DNA of 64,000 bases from Isoperla grammatica (GCA_945910005.1 OX246745.1:15152274-15216273); one strand, 5' to 3'. Positions 22,471-37,565 are shown, counted from the first letter of the stretch. Translations and numbers: made by a program. Notes: generated by a model not told the origin, from the sequence alone.

Positions 22471-22776
22471 GTGGTGGAAACACGCATAAAACACGTGTTT
22501 TTAATTTGTACTGTTTTTAACCGTGACATTAAGATGAGAAATTTCTATGCGTCTATTACCATCATAATTATTTCTTTTTTATGTTTATTCCTTTTAAATA
22601 TTCACACTATGTCTCTCTATCATGTACTTACTGTATTGTATTGTATCACCTTATTGTATCGTATCACCTTACTGTATTGTATCATCTTAAAAGGGTTGGA
22701 TGGAAGATAAGGTTTTGCTAGCCTTAATCCCACCTTTTAATAAAAGACCTTAATCAATCAATCAATCAATCAATGT
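22471..22776 (+). mobile_element. Possible non-LTR retrotransposon 3' tail
   Basis: Sequence with TTGTATCACC repeats, then GGTTGGATGGAAGATAAGG, AATAAAAGACC and a terminal (AATC)n run. This layout is typical of 3' ends of CR1/RTE-like retrotransposons, but no protein homology supports it. Confidence 0.35.
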
Positions 22777-25700
22777 TTATAGATCCATAGCATGTACTGA
22801 GCGTCAACCACTATGTTTTAGGATGGAATAATGCAGAAAATAATTATATGATATGTTTCAAATACCTTTATTAATGACACTTTCGGAAATACCATTTATA
22901 ACAATCTTCAGAAAATTCCCATCGATAAATTGATATTTTTCAGGCATACGCCTCCAATGAATTCCAAGCCACATGCAGAATCAAGTCAAAAAGACTTTTA
23001 GACCTCCAATAAATTAGGAGTTTACAATACTGCCTGTGTCTTACACACGCAAGATAAGAATGTGCGTCATTAAAAGTTTGAAAATAAACATTTAGACTTT
23101 GGCACATAATTAAATTACAATAATCTGAAAATATATAATTATTTTGAATATTTTATGAGCATACTTATTTGTGTGCATTGTGCAGTGAAGAAACTACGTG
23201 CATTACAATGAATTTGCACAACAGAAAACGTTATTTACACTAGAAATAACTCGTGTGATGAGAATAAATTGATAATATATAGTAATATGTAATTATAGTA
23301 ATTATAATTATGCTTATTTTAAATAACACAATATGCATCTAAATCTAATGTTCCTCTAGATAATGGTTATTTTGTTGAATGCATATTTTAAATTCATATA
23401 TGATTAGTGTAATATTCCTAGGTTTTGTGGTTTGAAAGCAACCAGCAAAGTAACATCCAAGTTATACAACAACAATACAACAATAGCGGTTTCTGAAACA
23501 CAATTAACTTTGTATACCAATAGAATTCATAAGCTCATAAGCACAACACATATTTGTTTTAGGCAAAGCTGCTTCTTAGAGCTCTCCTGTATTATATACA
23601 ATTATATTTTACAAGTGCAGATTTCTACGTAACTTTTAAAAATAAATTTAGTATTTGAACAAAAAATTACTTAGTGATGAACAAATAAGCAAAATTTAAA
23701 AATTTAATTAATAATCTTTGTAAAACATTGTATGCTAGACTGATTTTCTAGAACCAATGGAATTATTTTTTAAAGGTTTAAATCAATCATCAACACATTG
23801 TCAATAAAGATATAAAATCTTAACTTACAAACTTAACTTACTTAACTTGTAGTACTAATTTCTCAAATTCAACTCTCACACAAAAATGATCTAATACCAA
23901 ATTAAACCTAAAATATAATTTGGGCGTCAATCTTACGCATTACCACGTATGTGCTACAAGGAAATCTGCATTTGCGTGCTAATATAGACATTAAACACAG
24001 CGATAAGTTGCCAACAATATTTAGCTGATTAAATTGCAAATACTATGCATAATTTATAGAGACTAGAAATCATGTTTTTGGTAATCCCACTACGAAGCAT
24101 TCTTCTTGCTTCCTGAAAATGACTCTGAAAAAGTAATGTCACGTCAGTTGCTTTAGCTGTAACATTAGGCGTTTAGTATGGGTTGTAGTACGTATAGTGA
24201 ACACTGGTTTAGTAATGGGAAAGGGGTTATCAAAAATTATGTTTGTTTGCAAATAGGATTTCACACGGTAGTTAACAGTTTTGTTTCATACTGTATGGGC
24301 TGAAGTGGTTGATAGAATGAGTACATCTTTGAGCTAGCTAGCTCTCATATCGGTTCCTGAAACGTGGACGATTTCTCGACAGACATAAATAAGTTGAATT
24401 ATTAAAAAGTCACTGAAAGACAATTTTACATATAGGCTTATAAAAACGTGTGTGTCGGGGGAAGGGGGGGAGGGGGGGGGGCTCAGACAATACAATCGCA
24501 ATTTGATCTGATGGTTTTTTATAAGTACACAAGTCCTCCCTTTTTCTGTGCTATTGTATGATTTTGAGACGAGGGTGTGTACTGTGTAGTTACCTGTCGT
24601 GTAAGAATTAAATATTTACTTTTTTCGGAAACGTCAGAACTAAGAGTACCATACTAAGCTAAGATATAGCTTAAAAGTATCATTATTCAATCTAAATTAT
24701 ACATTGTTAATTATGACTGTGTTCTAAATTAAATGATATCAAAACACAATATTGCATCATCAGGTATGACTTAATTTCGTAATTTGAAATCAAGGTATAT
24801 TAATTATAACGTTTTACTCAACTCTACGCGGTAACCAAATTCTTTCGTAATTGTTACTGTTGTGTATAAAAACTAATCCGCTTCGAAATGAACATCACAC
24901 AACAAATTTGTAGCCAACATAAATGACGCGACGTATAGATAGCTATTGAAAAATACCAACTTCAGTGATAGAATACTTGTCAATGTAAAGAATTTGCCCT
25001 CAGCAAAAGTGCAGCCGCTACATATTATTCACAGTTTTAGGTCTTAGTCCAAAAGAGTTTCTGCAAATAGGGCATTTTATATTTATAAATATTGGGGTCG
25101 AACAACATATCCAGTTTATTATTTTGCGTGTTAATAATTTGAAGTTTTTCATTTTATCCCTTGTTAGCTTCAGACGGAGCAATAGTTTCAATATTCACAC
25201 TAAGCGTCGTTCAATTTGTTCAGTGATATCTTGAGAAAGCTCCGTAATATTGAGGCAACATTAAGAATCCAGATGTTGTTTCATACGACTCAACTATGAT
25301 GGCTAAATACTGGAAAAAACGATAAAAATAATGCAGACATTAGTTTTGTTATTTTGGGAACTATCTTATTAAAAACTCTGTAATAAGTATCCCAAAATAA
25401 CACCCGCAACACAAAAATATTGCAAATGCCGAAAGTTGCAGTGTACCATCTGGTAATTCTCACTTTTGACTATAACAAAGCATGCCAACTTTGAACTTTC
25501 AGGAAAGCTACAATGTCAGTCAGCTTGTTGAATTGAACATAATTTCGTGCACTCCAAATGTATGAAGAAAGTACCAACATGTCCCAACATCGATTTTGTT
25601 TAAAATTTGTAAACAAACGCAACATCATAATTCAGAAAACTGTTTGATTTGAAAAATAAAAAAAAAATTACGTCTTATAAAGCAGAGCACCATCATTTGA

Positions 25701-26646
25701 CTGAAAAACTTGAACTTGAAATAGTTTTGTGAAACAACCGTTATTTCATTCCATCCCAAAAGTTGGCATTTTCAAAAGTAAAAAGTTGTGTATATCCTGA
25801 AAGAACTCTTGTCAACATCAATTAGGCCCAACTGGCTTTTTTGGAAAATACATTATATCAAAAAACTATTTTTTGATATTGTTTGTGCTGCTGTAAGCCT
25901 CAAAGAGACGGTAATCACAATAAGAAAATATAGTATCCAGCTTAGTATGTGGATAACTATATTACACCTCCAATTTATTTCCTAACTAAACATCGACCAT
26001 TTCCGAAGGGGCGAGTTTTCCGTACAAAAAATTACTACAGCCTGTTGCATGAATGACGTCACAATGGACGTTGCACGCATCTACATCGGTGCTCAAGCCA
26101 CTGAATGGACGTGGAGCTCTCTCTTTATAACCAGGAACCATTTGAAACCCTCGAATCACAAAACTTGCCATCCCCGTTTATAGCCTATGTAGGGGTCGAA
26201 TTTTTCAAGCATTAGGGAGTAGAGTTTTGAAATAATGTACAAAACACACCTTATTAATAATATGAGTCTGAAATGTGTCATCTGGCCAATTGTTTTATAC
26301 ACAGACTCGAATTAGTTCAATTCACAACATCCTTTTATATCAACATACTTAGATTATTACCAAAAGAGCAACTTGCTGCTTTAAAACTATTTTCCTGCTT
26401 TCAAAATACTGACGATAATATGTCTTAGATAACAATTGGTCCATCTAGCAGTAGATCTGAATATGTAAATCAATCATAGTTTAATTACCACTCATAATTA
26501 TCAATAGTATGCACGAGACAAATAATTGTTATAATAATGATAATCTACACACAAACTATAACATATTCTATAATCTAACATTAAACCCAACATCAATCAT
26601 ATGGGATGAAATGTACACTAATTTTTAATAATGTAACCACAGATCT

Positions 26647-26652
26647 TTTATT
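26647..26652 (-). terminator. Cys-loop receptor polyadenylation signal
   Basis: AATAAA on the minus strand, about 140 bases after the receptor stop codon. Confidence 0.5.
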
Positions 26653-26789
26653 TATGAGCTCCAAAAAAGAATTTAAAATTGAAAGGAATTACGTTTGAAA
26701 CATCCTTACAAATCCCTGGCTATCCACGCCAAGGGCTGTATTCCTCATCAGCGTTCTAATCAACAGCGACCAGAAGTAACATATGGCAG

Positions 26790-26945
26790 TTAGGACAGGT
26801 AATACGGCCAGTAGACAAGATTGAACGCCCCAAAGGTGACCGGAAAGATGAGACGCGAGAATTCATCAATGTTGCGAGCGAGTTTCTTGTTGGCGTCTTT
26901 GGCTGGGTGTGGCTTGTTATTCAAACAGTCTGCAGATCCCTTCTT
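26790..26945 (-). CDS. Cys-loop receptor exon 7 (TM4, stop)
   Basis: Acceptor CTATTTTCGTTTTCAG. Encodes a basic end of the cytoplasmic loop (KKGSADCLNNKPHP..), then NIDEFSRLIFPVTFG leading into TM4 and a stop right after YYLS, so the extracellular tail is almost absent. It begins in phase 0, matching the previous exon. Confidence 0.93.
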   Translation of the reverse strand, partial: KKGSADCLNNKPHPAKDANKKLARNIDEFSRLIFPVTFGAFNLVYWPYYLS

Positions 26946-28523
26946 CTGAAAACGAAAATAGGTGTGATTAGGAGGCTGTGAACAACTACAAGTAGTCCTC
27001 ACTTTTGTTTTCCATAACTGCAAGTGTCTGCCATGCAACCAATGATATTCAACAGCTATAGTAAGCTAGATGCGCAACCTAGCAGCCACAAGCGTGTCAA
27101 TTAGAGGCCATCTTGAATTGGGCAATTACCACAGGCGGGAATAGGAGTCTCTAACGCGACTTTCTGCCGCTCGCAGCGCTAGCAGTACTAAAAGGTCCAA
27201 ATTAGCATGTAAACTGCCCAATTCAAAATGGCTTCAATTTGCTACGCTCGCTACTGAGTGAAAGGTTGGGGGACTGGTGATCTAGCCTATTATAGCTGTT
27301 GAATATCATTGCATGTAACGCTACCTAGACTTGCTGCTGAAAATGTCAGTCAAACTAGCCGTGGTTTTAGTTGTCAAGTCCAGCCACCAGGTTTGCTATA
27401 TCGTCATGTCACCTACAAAAGCTTTCTCTCTGCTGGTGTCGCCAAGCGTTGCGTATTAAACAGTTCAGTATTTTTCAAAGCTCTACATGTTTCCTTGAAA
27501 AATACTGTTTCTAGCTATATGTCAAAATCTGCCATACAACCAGAAATGAAACAGTTTAAGAGCATGAAGGTGGGACAGTGAATCCAGTCAATGATGCGCG
27601 GAGTGACGAGTAGTGAGTACGCATACGCACCAGATTGACAGCCACAGCAGAATCATCTGCGTCATCGGACGAGCGAGGGGTAGGTTTGCCATTGAGCACT
27701 TCTTGAGTGTCAGTAGCGCCCTTTAAGCAGGGTTGTTTGCGCCAGATATAGTTCACGAAGGTAAATTCCAACAGAGCGCAGAAAACGAACGCTGGAAACA
27801 AACAAACATGGACCAGCATCAACATCAAGGGTATGTATGTATGTATGTATGTATGTATGTATGTATGTATGTATGTATGTATGTATGTATGTATGTATGT
27901 ATGTATGTATGTATGTATGTATGTATGTATGTATGTATGTATGTATGTATGTATGTATGTATGTATGTATGTATGTATGTATGTATGTATGTATGTATGT
28001 ATGTATGTATGTATGTATGTATGTATGTATGTATGTATGTATGTATGTATGTATGTATGTATGTATGTATGTATGTATGTATGTATGTATGTATGTATGT
28101 ATGTATGTATGTATGTATGTATGTATGTATGTATGTATGTATGTATGTATGTATGTATGTACGTACGTACGTACGTACGTACGTACGTACGTATGTATGT
28201 ATGTATGTATGTATGTATGTATGTATGTATGTATGTATGTATGTATGTATGTATGTATGTATGTATGTATGTATGTATGTATGTATGTATGTATGTATGT
28301 ATGTATGTATGTATGTATGTATGTATGTATGTATGTATGTATGTATGTATGTATGTATGTATGTATGTATGTATGTATGTATTTATGTATGTATGTATGT
28401 ATGTATGTATGTATGTATGTATGTATGTATGTATGTATGTATGTATGTATGTATGTATGTATGTATGTATGTATGTATGTATGTATGTATGTATGTATGT
28501 ATGTATGTATGTATGTATGTATG

Positions 28524-28557
<34 letters not shown>

Positions 28558-31500
28558 TGTATGTATGTATGTATGTATGTATGTATGTATGTATGTATGT
28601 ATGTATGTATGTATGTATGTATGTATGTATGTATGTATGTATGTATGTATGTATGTATGTATGTATGTATGTACGTACGTACGTACGTACGTACGTACGT
28701 ATGTATGTATGTATGTATGTATGTATGTATGTATGTATGTATGTATGTATGTATGTATGTATGTATGTATGTATGTATGTATGTATGTATGTATGTATGT
28801 ATGTATGTATGTATGTATGTATGTATGTATGTATGTATGTATGTATGTATGTATGTATGTATGTATGTATGTATGTATGTATGTATGTATGTATGTATGT
28901 ATGTATGTATGTATGTATGTATGTATGTATGTATGTATGTATGTATGTATGTATGTATGTATGTATGTATGTATGTATGTATGTATGTATGTATGTATGT
29001 ATGTATGAATGAATTCATCTTTGGATTACATTATAAATCAGCCTATCTCATTGGCTCATGTACGGTCCCCCACCATTTTAATGCTTATTATCACATACTT
29101 ATCTAATCACAGGAATGTGCCCGTTCTATGCACTCTGTTTCAACGAGAATCAAAAGATTGCTGACGTTATTCATATACGCGGTCTTATGCTGAGTAGAAT
29201 GCACAAGCATTAATCGCACATAATATGTTTGGGGCAAAATTCCAACACACTGTAGAAAATGAGCTCTACTGGTCCTGTATCAATAATAGAGGTCATATTG
29301 ATGCATATAATATGATACTCCTGAGAATGCAAATATTAATTAATTAATCAGCATACAAATAAATTACTAATTAAGTAAACAAATATGTTAATAAGTAGAG
29401 CAGGTTTTAATCTGGTCATACTGTACCTGTGCAAGTTCCCATCCAGACGTCAATAGCCTTCACGTAGCTCACTTGAGGTAGACCGCTTTGGATACCTGAC
29501 ACACAGAAATAACAGCATGAGTAAATAAATTAATAAAAATAGCTTGGATGGATGCAATTTTAAATGTGAAATGTGTTTGCTTTACAAAATGTCAATTTAA
29601 CCTTAGATAATAAAATATTTCGGTTTGAATTCTAAACCGAAATTATGTATTTGCACACCCGCTAACATTCTCTATTATTCACAGGGAAAAATAAAAATCA
29701 GCTGGGATTTTGAAATGAATCCCACTATTTGTTAAATGAATGAACTACACAGACTAATGGTGATATCCACGGACTTGTGGTTCAATGGAAACGTGTCTGA
29801 TACGTCGAGAGTGAACCATTGCACAATATTTACTTTACAAACCCCTGCGGCAAAGATTTAAATTATAAACTAATTCAATTTGGTTACTCCAACGAACTTC
29901 AAACAAGCGAAACATGAAGGAATAGCCAATCCATATTCACGTCATGACCCGGTTACAATGTGCTGAAGCTTATATATTCCAGCATTGGTTTGAATTGAAG
30001 TTTAGTTAGATTTACTTGCATAATATGTTCCAGGCCTCCTTCAAAAATTTTAATTCGTGTCGAACACTTAGGTAAAACTAAAGTTTTATGCATTATTGAG
30101 AAAACGTAAACCAAGTTTAGAATGTGGCGACATTTTTTACAGAAGAACCTTGGATACAAGAATCGTCTTAGGGCTGCAAGGAGACGGCGAGTAGGGTGGT
30201 ACTCAACCTAGTGATACCTGAGGACGACGAGTAGGGTGGTACTCAACCTAATAATACCTGAGGACCGCGAGTAGGGTAGTACTCAACCTAGTAATACCTG
30301 AGGACTGCGAAGAGACGGCGAGTAGGGTGGTGACTCCCAAGGTCGTACGTCCAGGCACCGCGTCCACGTCCATCCAGAAGGACACCCACGAGATGACAAC
30401 GATCAAGAAAGTCGGCAAGTAGCTCTGCACCAGATGGAATCCCACGGAGCGGCTCAAGTGAAACTCGGCAACGAGGCAGCTGTAGTTCCCTGGTACAAAA
30501 CAACATCCATCCCCGTTTACTCATGTAATAAGTTCAACTTATTTGTGAGTCTTAGAACAATCGGCTAGACAAGATCATGATCATTTTGTAACAGAAACAA
30601 ACTTGAAAAGCCTAGTTACAGCAATACATAATATAATATGTTAAAACCACCACAAACATACAACACTGTAACGGAGGTCTATTACTTGAAAATACTGGTG
30701 AATTCTAGGAGGATTCTTCCTACTCCTTCCTCAGACCGAGGACAACTCGAGTATTTACAAGTATTTTTAAGTAAGCTTGGCTACAGTTCAATACTTGTGT
30801 GGATGGTGGTTTTAACGTTTTATTCGATGCCAAACAGTTTCTGCGTGTAAGACACCATCATATATGTTTTTATCTATGTCTGAGTAAAGAACATTTGCTG
30901 CATGAACAACAACGGAACTTTCGGGGTGCACTACAAATTGTTTCACAAAGCACCGCAAAAAATCTTATACATAATATATTTTAATATTTTTTTTAGTATT
31001 AAACAATATATTGTTTTTGTACAGTACACAAAAATTAATGTCGTGAATACAACCCGTAAAAAGGGCTCATCTTATTAGTTATGCATTCTTGTAATAAATC
31101 CTAATTGTAGACTTTAAAACCGTCTTACAGCAATACGCACGGTGAACGCCTACTTCAATGTCGTGGGGACATTTTGCCTTGCAAATGGGGAAGATTTTCA
31201 CCCTATGTCGGTTACAAAATATACGAAATTACTCCGTTTTACAAAACAATCCGAATTAATGTGCGCATTATATTTTTAATTTCACAACGTTAGAGCTTTA
31301 TTTTTCATTTTCAAGACGTTCTTTTATTTCTGTGGAATTTTGTCAGAATGCAGCAGGACGAACGTTAAAAACGCTGGAGTGAGAGACCAGAGAGACTGAG
31401 AATGGATCTTTCTTGGTTTAAGCATATTATTATGAACGTTTAAAATCAATTTAAATAAACATAATTAGGAGAATGAGGAATTTGGAATATATATTTATGA

Positions 31501-34500
31501 CACAAACAAATACACTACAGTATAGATACAAACAGGTAACAAACGGCTCAAAAACTCGTTATTGGGACCGGGACGGTGGGGGGGTGGAGGGGTATATTTT
31601 TCACAAATTAACCGTTCAACTAAAAATACAAACAAGTTTAAAAACTGCATTTGAAATACACTATCACACCTAGCTGCGGATTCATGACGAAGTCATAACT
31701 AATACTAAAATAATTCGTTTCAAAACAATCTTATGTGCAAAAGCTACGCGTATTAATTTGCATGCGTATTAAACTCAAATTTGATTACAATCGTAATGGT
31801 TGATATCTTGGTAAAAATTATTTACAAAGTGCTTAGGCTAATACGTTCCCAAAATAGAAATAGTAAACGATTGAAATACTTCAACCTTTTTTTAATCCCG
31901 TGTGTGAACTTACGAAATCACATCTGGGATAATAACCACATTTTAAATGTTGTTTAGCGTTTTCAAGGTGTGACAGTTAACCTTAATGTTGGGCGGTGTT
32001 AATATCGGTACTACCCCTCATCCTTAATCAGTTCATGCAAACGATGTTAGTTAAAATCATTCATTCATGCATTCAGTTATGGCTTAAATAAACTTCGGAC
32101 ACATATTTCATTAATCAAACAACTATATAACTTATAAAAATCACGGGATACAAAATGTACTGCTCCACCTCTTACCAAATAACTCACAAGGCATAAATGA
32201 ATACATTTATCATTGCAATAGACGTTTCGTTATAGCTGTTCTATAGCATCGGAGCTTGAACATCAATTAATCACGGCAATTTAACTTACCTATTTGAAAA
32301 GATTCTTGACAGTCAGACGCCAGGATATTGACTATTTCAAACTGCGGCATACGCAGACCTTTTCCCATGATTACAGGATTCATTGTCTTCCATTCCAGAC
32401 TCAGTTCCTCAATCGTCTTGGAGACTGAAACGAAAATCAATCATTAAATAGTAAATACACAAAGAGGGTAGAGTAAAAGAAGATTGACAGGCAGGTTATA
32501 AAAGAAATTAGTGCAAATTCAGTCACTCACGTTTGAAAGCAACATAAAACGTTAATACTGTGTATCACGTGTTTTTAACAGGTATGGAGAACAATTAAAA
32601 ATTAAAAACTAACACCGGTATATATAAAATAGTTAGTCTACTTCTAAAACTAGGAAAACGCTCTGTTTGACGCGTTGATAAGCGAGCGCGTCAATATCTA
32701 CGAACGCTCTGGCGAAAAGATCTCAAAGCTAATAAAAACAACAATTAACAACAATTCAAGAATGCACATTGCAAACATTTTTCTAATTGCTATAGCTATT
32801 ATACTTTCCGACATTGTTGAATGCAGTGCAATGTGCGTTGCTAAGAATTTTTGTAGTCATGTTTTCAACACAGTCCGCCACCGTTACTAACAGTTATTGA
32901 CAGCAATAGAAATGTAATTTCTGCCTCTAATACGTATCAGATCGCGTTTAAATTAGTATATTCGTGACCAGACAAAAATTAACTATAATATAGCCACCTC
33001 ACATTTTGCTGTTACTGTGTTTCAGAAAAATATTTTCAAGAAACTTTTGAATAACTTTGCCAATATTTATCAGATCACCATAAAATGACCATATTCGTGA
33101 CCAGAAAAATCTGTAAAAAAATATGGCTGTCTCACATTTTGCCGCCATTTTGTTTCAGAAAAATATTTTGCAGTAACAATGGTGTAACTTTGTAACTTTT
33201 CGAACGATTTTGCCTTAAAACTATACACCTTCAATCCACATCGAGGCTTGTGGATGGTCCAAATTTCAAGTTGATCAGACTTTCCATTCGACTGCTATCG
33301 ACAGACATAAAAAAAAAAAAAAAAAAACAGAACGAAGTGCCATAAGAGTCTAGTGGAGACGCTCGCTTCGCTCGCTTGATAAGAAAATATTGCCATAATA
33401 ATAGATAGGTAGATTTTTCAGCCCATTTTGTTCTAGGTAAAATATTAGTATTTTTAACTGATTTTTACACAAATGTAATACATTTTGAAATGTCAATTTT
33501 CGTATTAAGATGTTAATTGTTAGAGTTGTTCATCGTCAATATTACATCTACTTAATAATATAAGTGGACACATACATGATAAGATAATACCAACATTTCA
33601 TGAACTTGTATCGAATACCAATTATTTTCTTGGTTCAATAAGAGCCCCTTAATTCAGTACTGAATATCACGACGACGAATAAAAATCCCCAAATCCATCT
33701 ATTTTGTTAACTCTAAACCTAACAACATATTTCCTATCTCTGCGTTTCAATTCCAACGATACTTTCAACAATATATGCTTCAGGCAATTTGTGCAATACA
33801 AAATTTATGCAACGATTTTTAAAACTTTAATCTCGATCACAAAAATGTTGAAAAATGTATCTAAACCGAACTCGAACAGTCTGAAGGAGTGATTGCTAAT
33901 TAAGGTACGTGATGATAAAATATTTTGTTTTGATACACTGTATTTTGGAGTTACACAATAAGCCAAGCCAAACACGGGTTACACAAGCTGGCAGCAGATA
34001 AACACCATCACATATTGAAATCCAACACAACACCAACACAACAAGCACAATTATGAATTTCACCCAAACACAATCTGCATAATATGTCAACAACAGTATA
34101 CATTATTTTATGATAAATAATTTAGTCTATTGTATTTATCAATATTATTTTATTAAATGTATAAGTTGCACACTGGAACATCAAACTGTGATTGGTAGGG
34201 ATCGCATTGTTTTAATTTATAGTTGAATATTTTAACTAGTTAATTAATTGAATATCTGTACTATTCAGCTATAAACCTTATGCAAAGGAGTACAATACAA
34301 CAATGCTATAATATACAATCGGTATTTGTGCCGAAAGTAAAAGGGAAATGAAGTGAAATTATCCACGCTAAGTTTGCGGAATAATTGGGACGTTGAAAAC
34401 GCAGATGTGGTCTGGGCTTGAAGCCCCCGCTGGGCTGAACACCGTTGTGACTGGGGGGGGGGGGAAGCAATCTGTTCCGTATAGTCATAATCAGGTACTG

Positions 34501-35423
34501 ATTCAAACTTGATCACTGTTCAGATCAAATGCGTATTGCCTCATGCCTTCAAAAACTGAAAGCTTTTAAAATGTAATAGTTTAAGACTTTGATTGAAAAA
34601 ACTCGTTTTATAAGTGACCGTTAGAAAACTTAAACGGGAAAACATTTTATAAAAATATGTAATTTTCATTGAAAATGGATACTAGAACAAGTGTCCCTAA
34701 TGTTGTGTGATTAAAGCTATACAGTTAGGGGTGTGGGTATGGGTGTGAGGTGAATTTATTGGGCAATACATTTCATTGTAGTCTAGTTTATAAAAAAGCA
34801 ACTGCAGCTGCAGGTGATTTTTTCCCGAGTTACACCATAGTGATTCGGTGATTACTTTTGAATTTTAACCTTACTGATTCGTGTTGTTTTACACTTCTTT
34901 TGTAGTAATCATCGTATTAGAGACGATAAGGGGAGATATATATGAAGATGGACTACGCCTTGTGCGAGATTCAAATCCACGCGCAAAGACCTGCGCCCCA
35001 ACCGCATCACAAGCACAGATGTATGTCATTCATTTAACCGAACTAAAATGAAATGTAAAAAAACAATAGAGTTTTGTGTATCTCTACTAATGGGATTTGT
35101 TCCGGGTTTCTTGTTTAGTATATTGATGCACTTCTCCTACAGCTTTGTTTGCATGAGTGACGTGTGACTGGGATGGGTGTTACTTACAGCTGGCTATTTC
35201 CATCGTGCACACTTGGCTGTCAAGTGGGAAGCTCGACAGATCCATCATGCAGGAAAACGTCAGTTTCAATCTAGAACAGAAAATCAAAATATCACCCTTT
35301 TAGAACGCTGGTATTTATAATTATTTTGTACATTTAACATTTCAACATTGCTCTCTCTTGGATTAGAAAATTTCGTTTTCGAAAACGTATTCAAACGTCA
35401 TTATGATGACGGTGACAGTAATG

Positions 35424-35474
<51 letters not shown>

Positions 35475-35492
35475 GTAATAATAGTGATAATA

Positions 35493-35560
<68 letters not shown>

Positions 35561-35850
35561 GAGTGGTCAGCTGCGAAAGAGAAGCTCAACCTGAAGGACA
35601 AGCACGTGCGTGTCATGCAGAAGGCTGCAATCCTCGGCACAACTAATATCGTGCGCAAGGTCCTCAGCCTATGAGCTACATTGTCACCACCATCTTTCGG
35701 CCGCCACCCTAGGGTGCACTCTCGCATCGTCTTGGCTCAAGAGGAGCCCGATGGTGCAAATGAGAGAAGAGAAGAAGGGAAATAGCATAATAATAATAAT
35801 AATAATAATAATAAAATTAATAATAATAATAAAATAAAAATAAAAATAAA

Positions 35851-35882
<32 letters not shown>

Positions 35883-37481
35883 TAATAATACAAAAAAAAA
35901 ATTATTATTAGTATCCATGAATTATTAATTTATTATGCATCATTGGTTACGTGCCCATCAACGTTTTCGTGAAGGAAATCTTAACAGGTATAATAAGTAA
36001 TAAAAATGTAAGTAAATTTCACCACCTCCACCAAGAAATCATCATGAGATTTTCATATAATTTTCAAATATCAAAAACGCGAGGGAATCAACGAAAATGC
36101 GTCTCGTGCGTAACGAGGTGATGAACTAAGGGCGAGGGGCGGCCGGCTTGATATAGCCCACCTTCTATATGCAATCAACTCTGTCGTGAGACGCACAAGA
36201 TTGGTGTTAGCGTGTACCACACGAACCATGAAATACAAACCTCCTTGTGATCTCGATGCATTGTCACCACACGGCCGCTCTAGGATACATAACATAAATA
36301 CCCCCCGAGGAATAATGCAAGCACCTTTATTACACGGGTAGAAAACCCGAGAACCAAATTCATGTCTTGACACCATTTCTCTATTTTGAAACATGAGTTT
36401 TAGGTGATAAAACGTGATAGAGTTAGTTCACGTGTAACATGCGACACCACAGAATATAAATAAACTTAATTATTTTGTACTAATTATTATGTAAAATTAT
36501 TTTGGTTGCTGATTCATCTACACAGTTAAATGTAATTAACTAGTTTTCCCTTAAAATGTTGTATTATATAGCCATACCTTTACGCTGTATAACTCACCGT
36601 CTGTGTTACTTGTATATAGATCTAGCGCAACTCTACCTGTCGAACGATCCAACTAAAGTCTCCGACGCTACAATACCGTGACGTTAAGTACACCGTTACA
36701 CAAAAAATGAAAACCGTGAAAGTTGTATTCATTAATTAAATCTGGTTTGTCAACGTTGAAACCTTTTTAATTTTCTTTATATAGACCAACTGCTCGTTAG
36801 TTTTTAGAACAAAAGATTACTTAAATTAAAAATCGTGATTAATAATTCTTAAGTCTCCTGAAGCGTTGTAGTGCGGTCTTTATTATTCGCAGTGTTCTTC
36901 GGGAGAACATTTTTACTGGTGTAATTATTTTTGGATTAATTCTCAAACCAGCCGAGTTCTTTCGCCTGTTTTTTTTTTAGACTTTAATTCGCTTTTGTCC
37001 AACAGTCCACTCGTCGAGACCATAATCACTGCACAATTTTCCGTTGTTACCCTTAATCGCTGTGTAGTTCTACGTAATGCGCATGGAAGTGCTAAAAGAA
37101 AGTATTTTTCTTTGTTTCGCTGTCTAAACGTTTCCATGTGTTTGGCATTGAACACTGTATAATATATTTTCCTTGCGTATAAAGGTGGTCAATATTGTGC
37201 GATAGCCAAATAAATTGCCACGCCCGAACCCACAGCACAGTACTCATATGAAAATGGCTCCATTTGTACGGAGATTTGCGGATCCATGTTTCAATTTCGG
37301 AGCCTGGTTGCAATTAATTGTGCTTTAATCACAATAGAAAGTAATGATAACAATAATAATAATAATAATAATAATAATGATAATAATAATAATAATAATA
37401 ATAAAAATAATAATAGTAATAATAATAACAATAATAATAGTAAAAATATTAATAATAATTATAATAATAATAATAATAATC

Positions 37482-37565
<84 letters not shown>

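Larger units (their letters stand above)
21121..26646. other. Intergenic between JMJD7 and the Cys-loop receptor gene
   Basis: No coding exon was recognised. It contains poly(G) at 21606-21621, poly(C) at 22157-22176 and a possible retrotransposon 3' tail at 22471-22776. The rest is AT-rich and looks single-copy to the eye. Confidence 0.5.

Noticed and set aside
27733..29106. Very long Met-Tyr-Val-Cys open frames on the plus strand and Ile-His-Thr-Tyr on the minus
   Set aside because: They are read-throughs of a (TATG)n microsatellite in which no frame contains a stop; there is no gene context.
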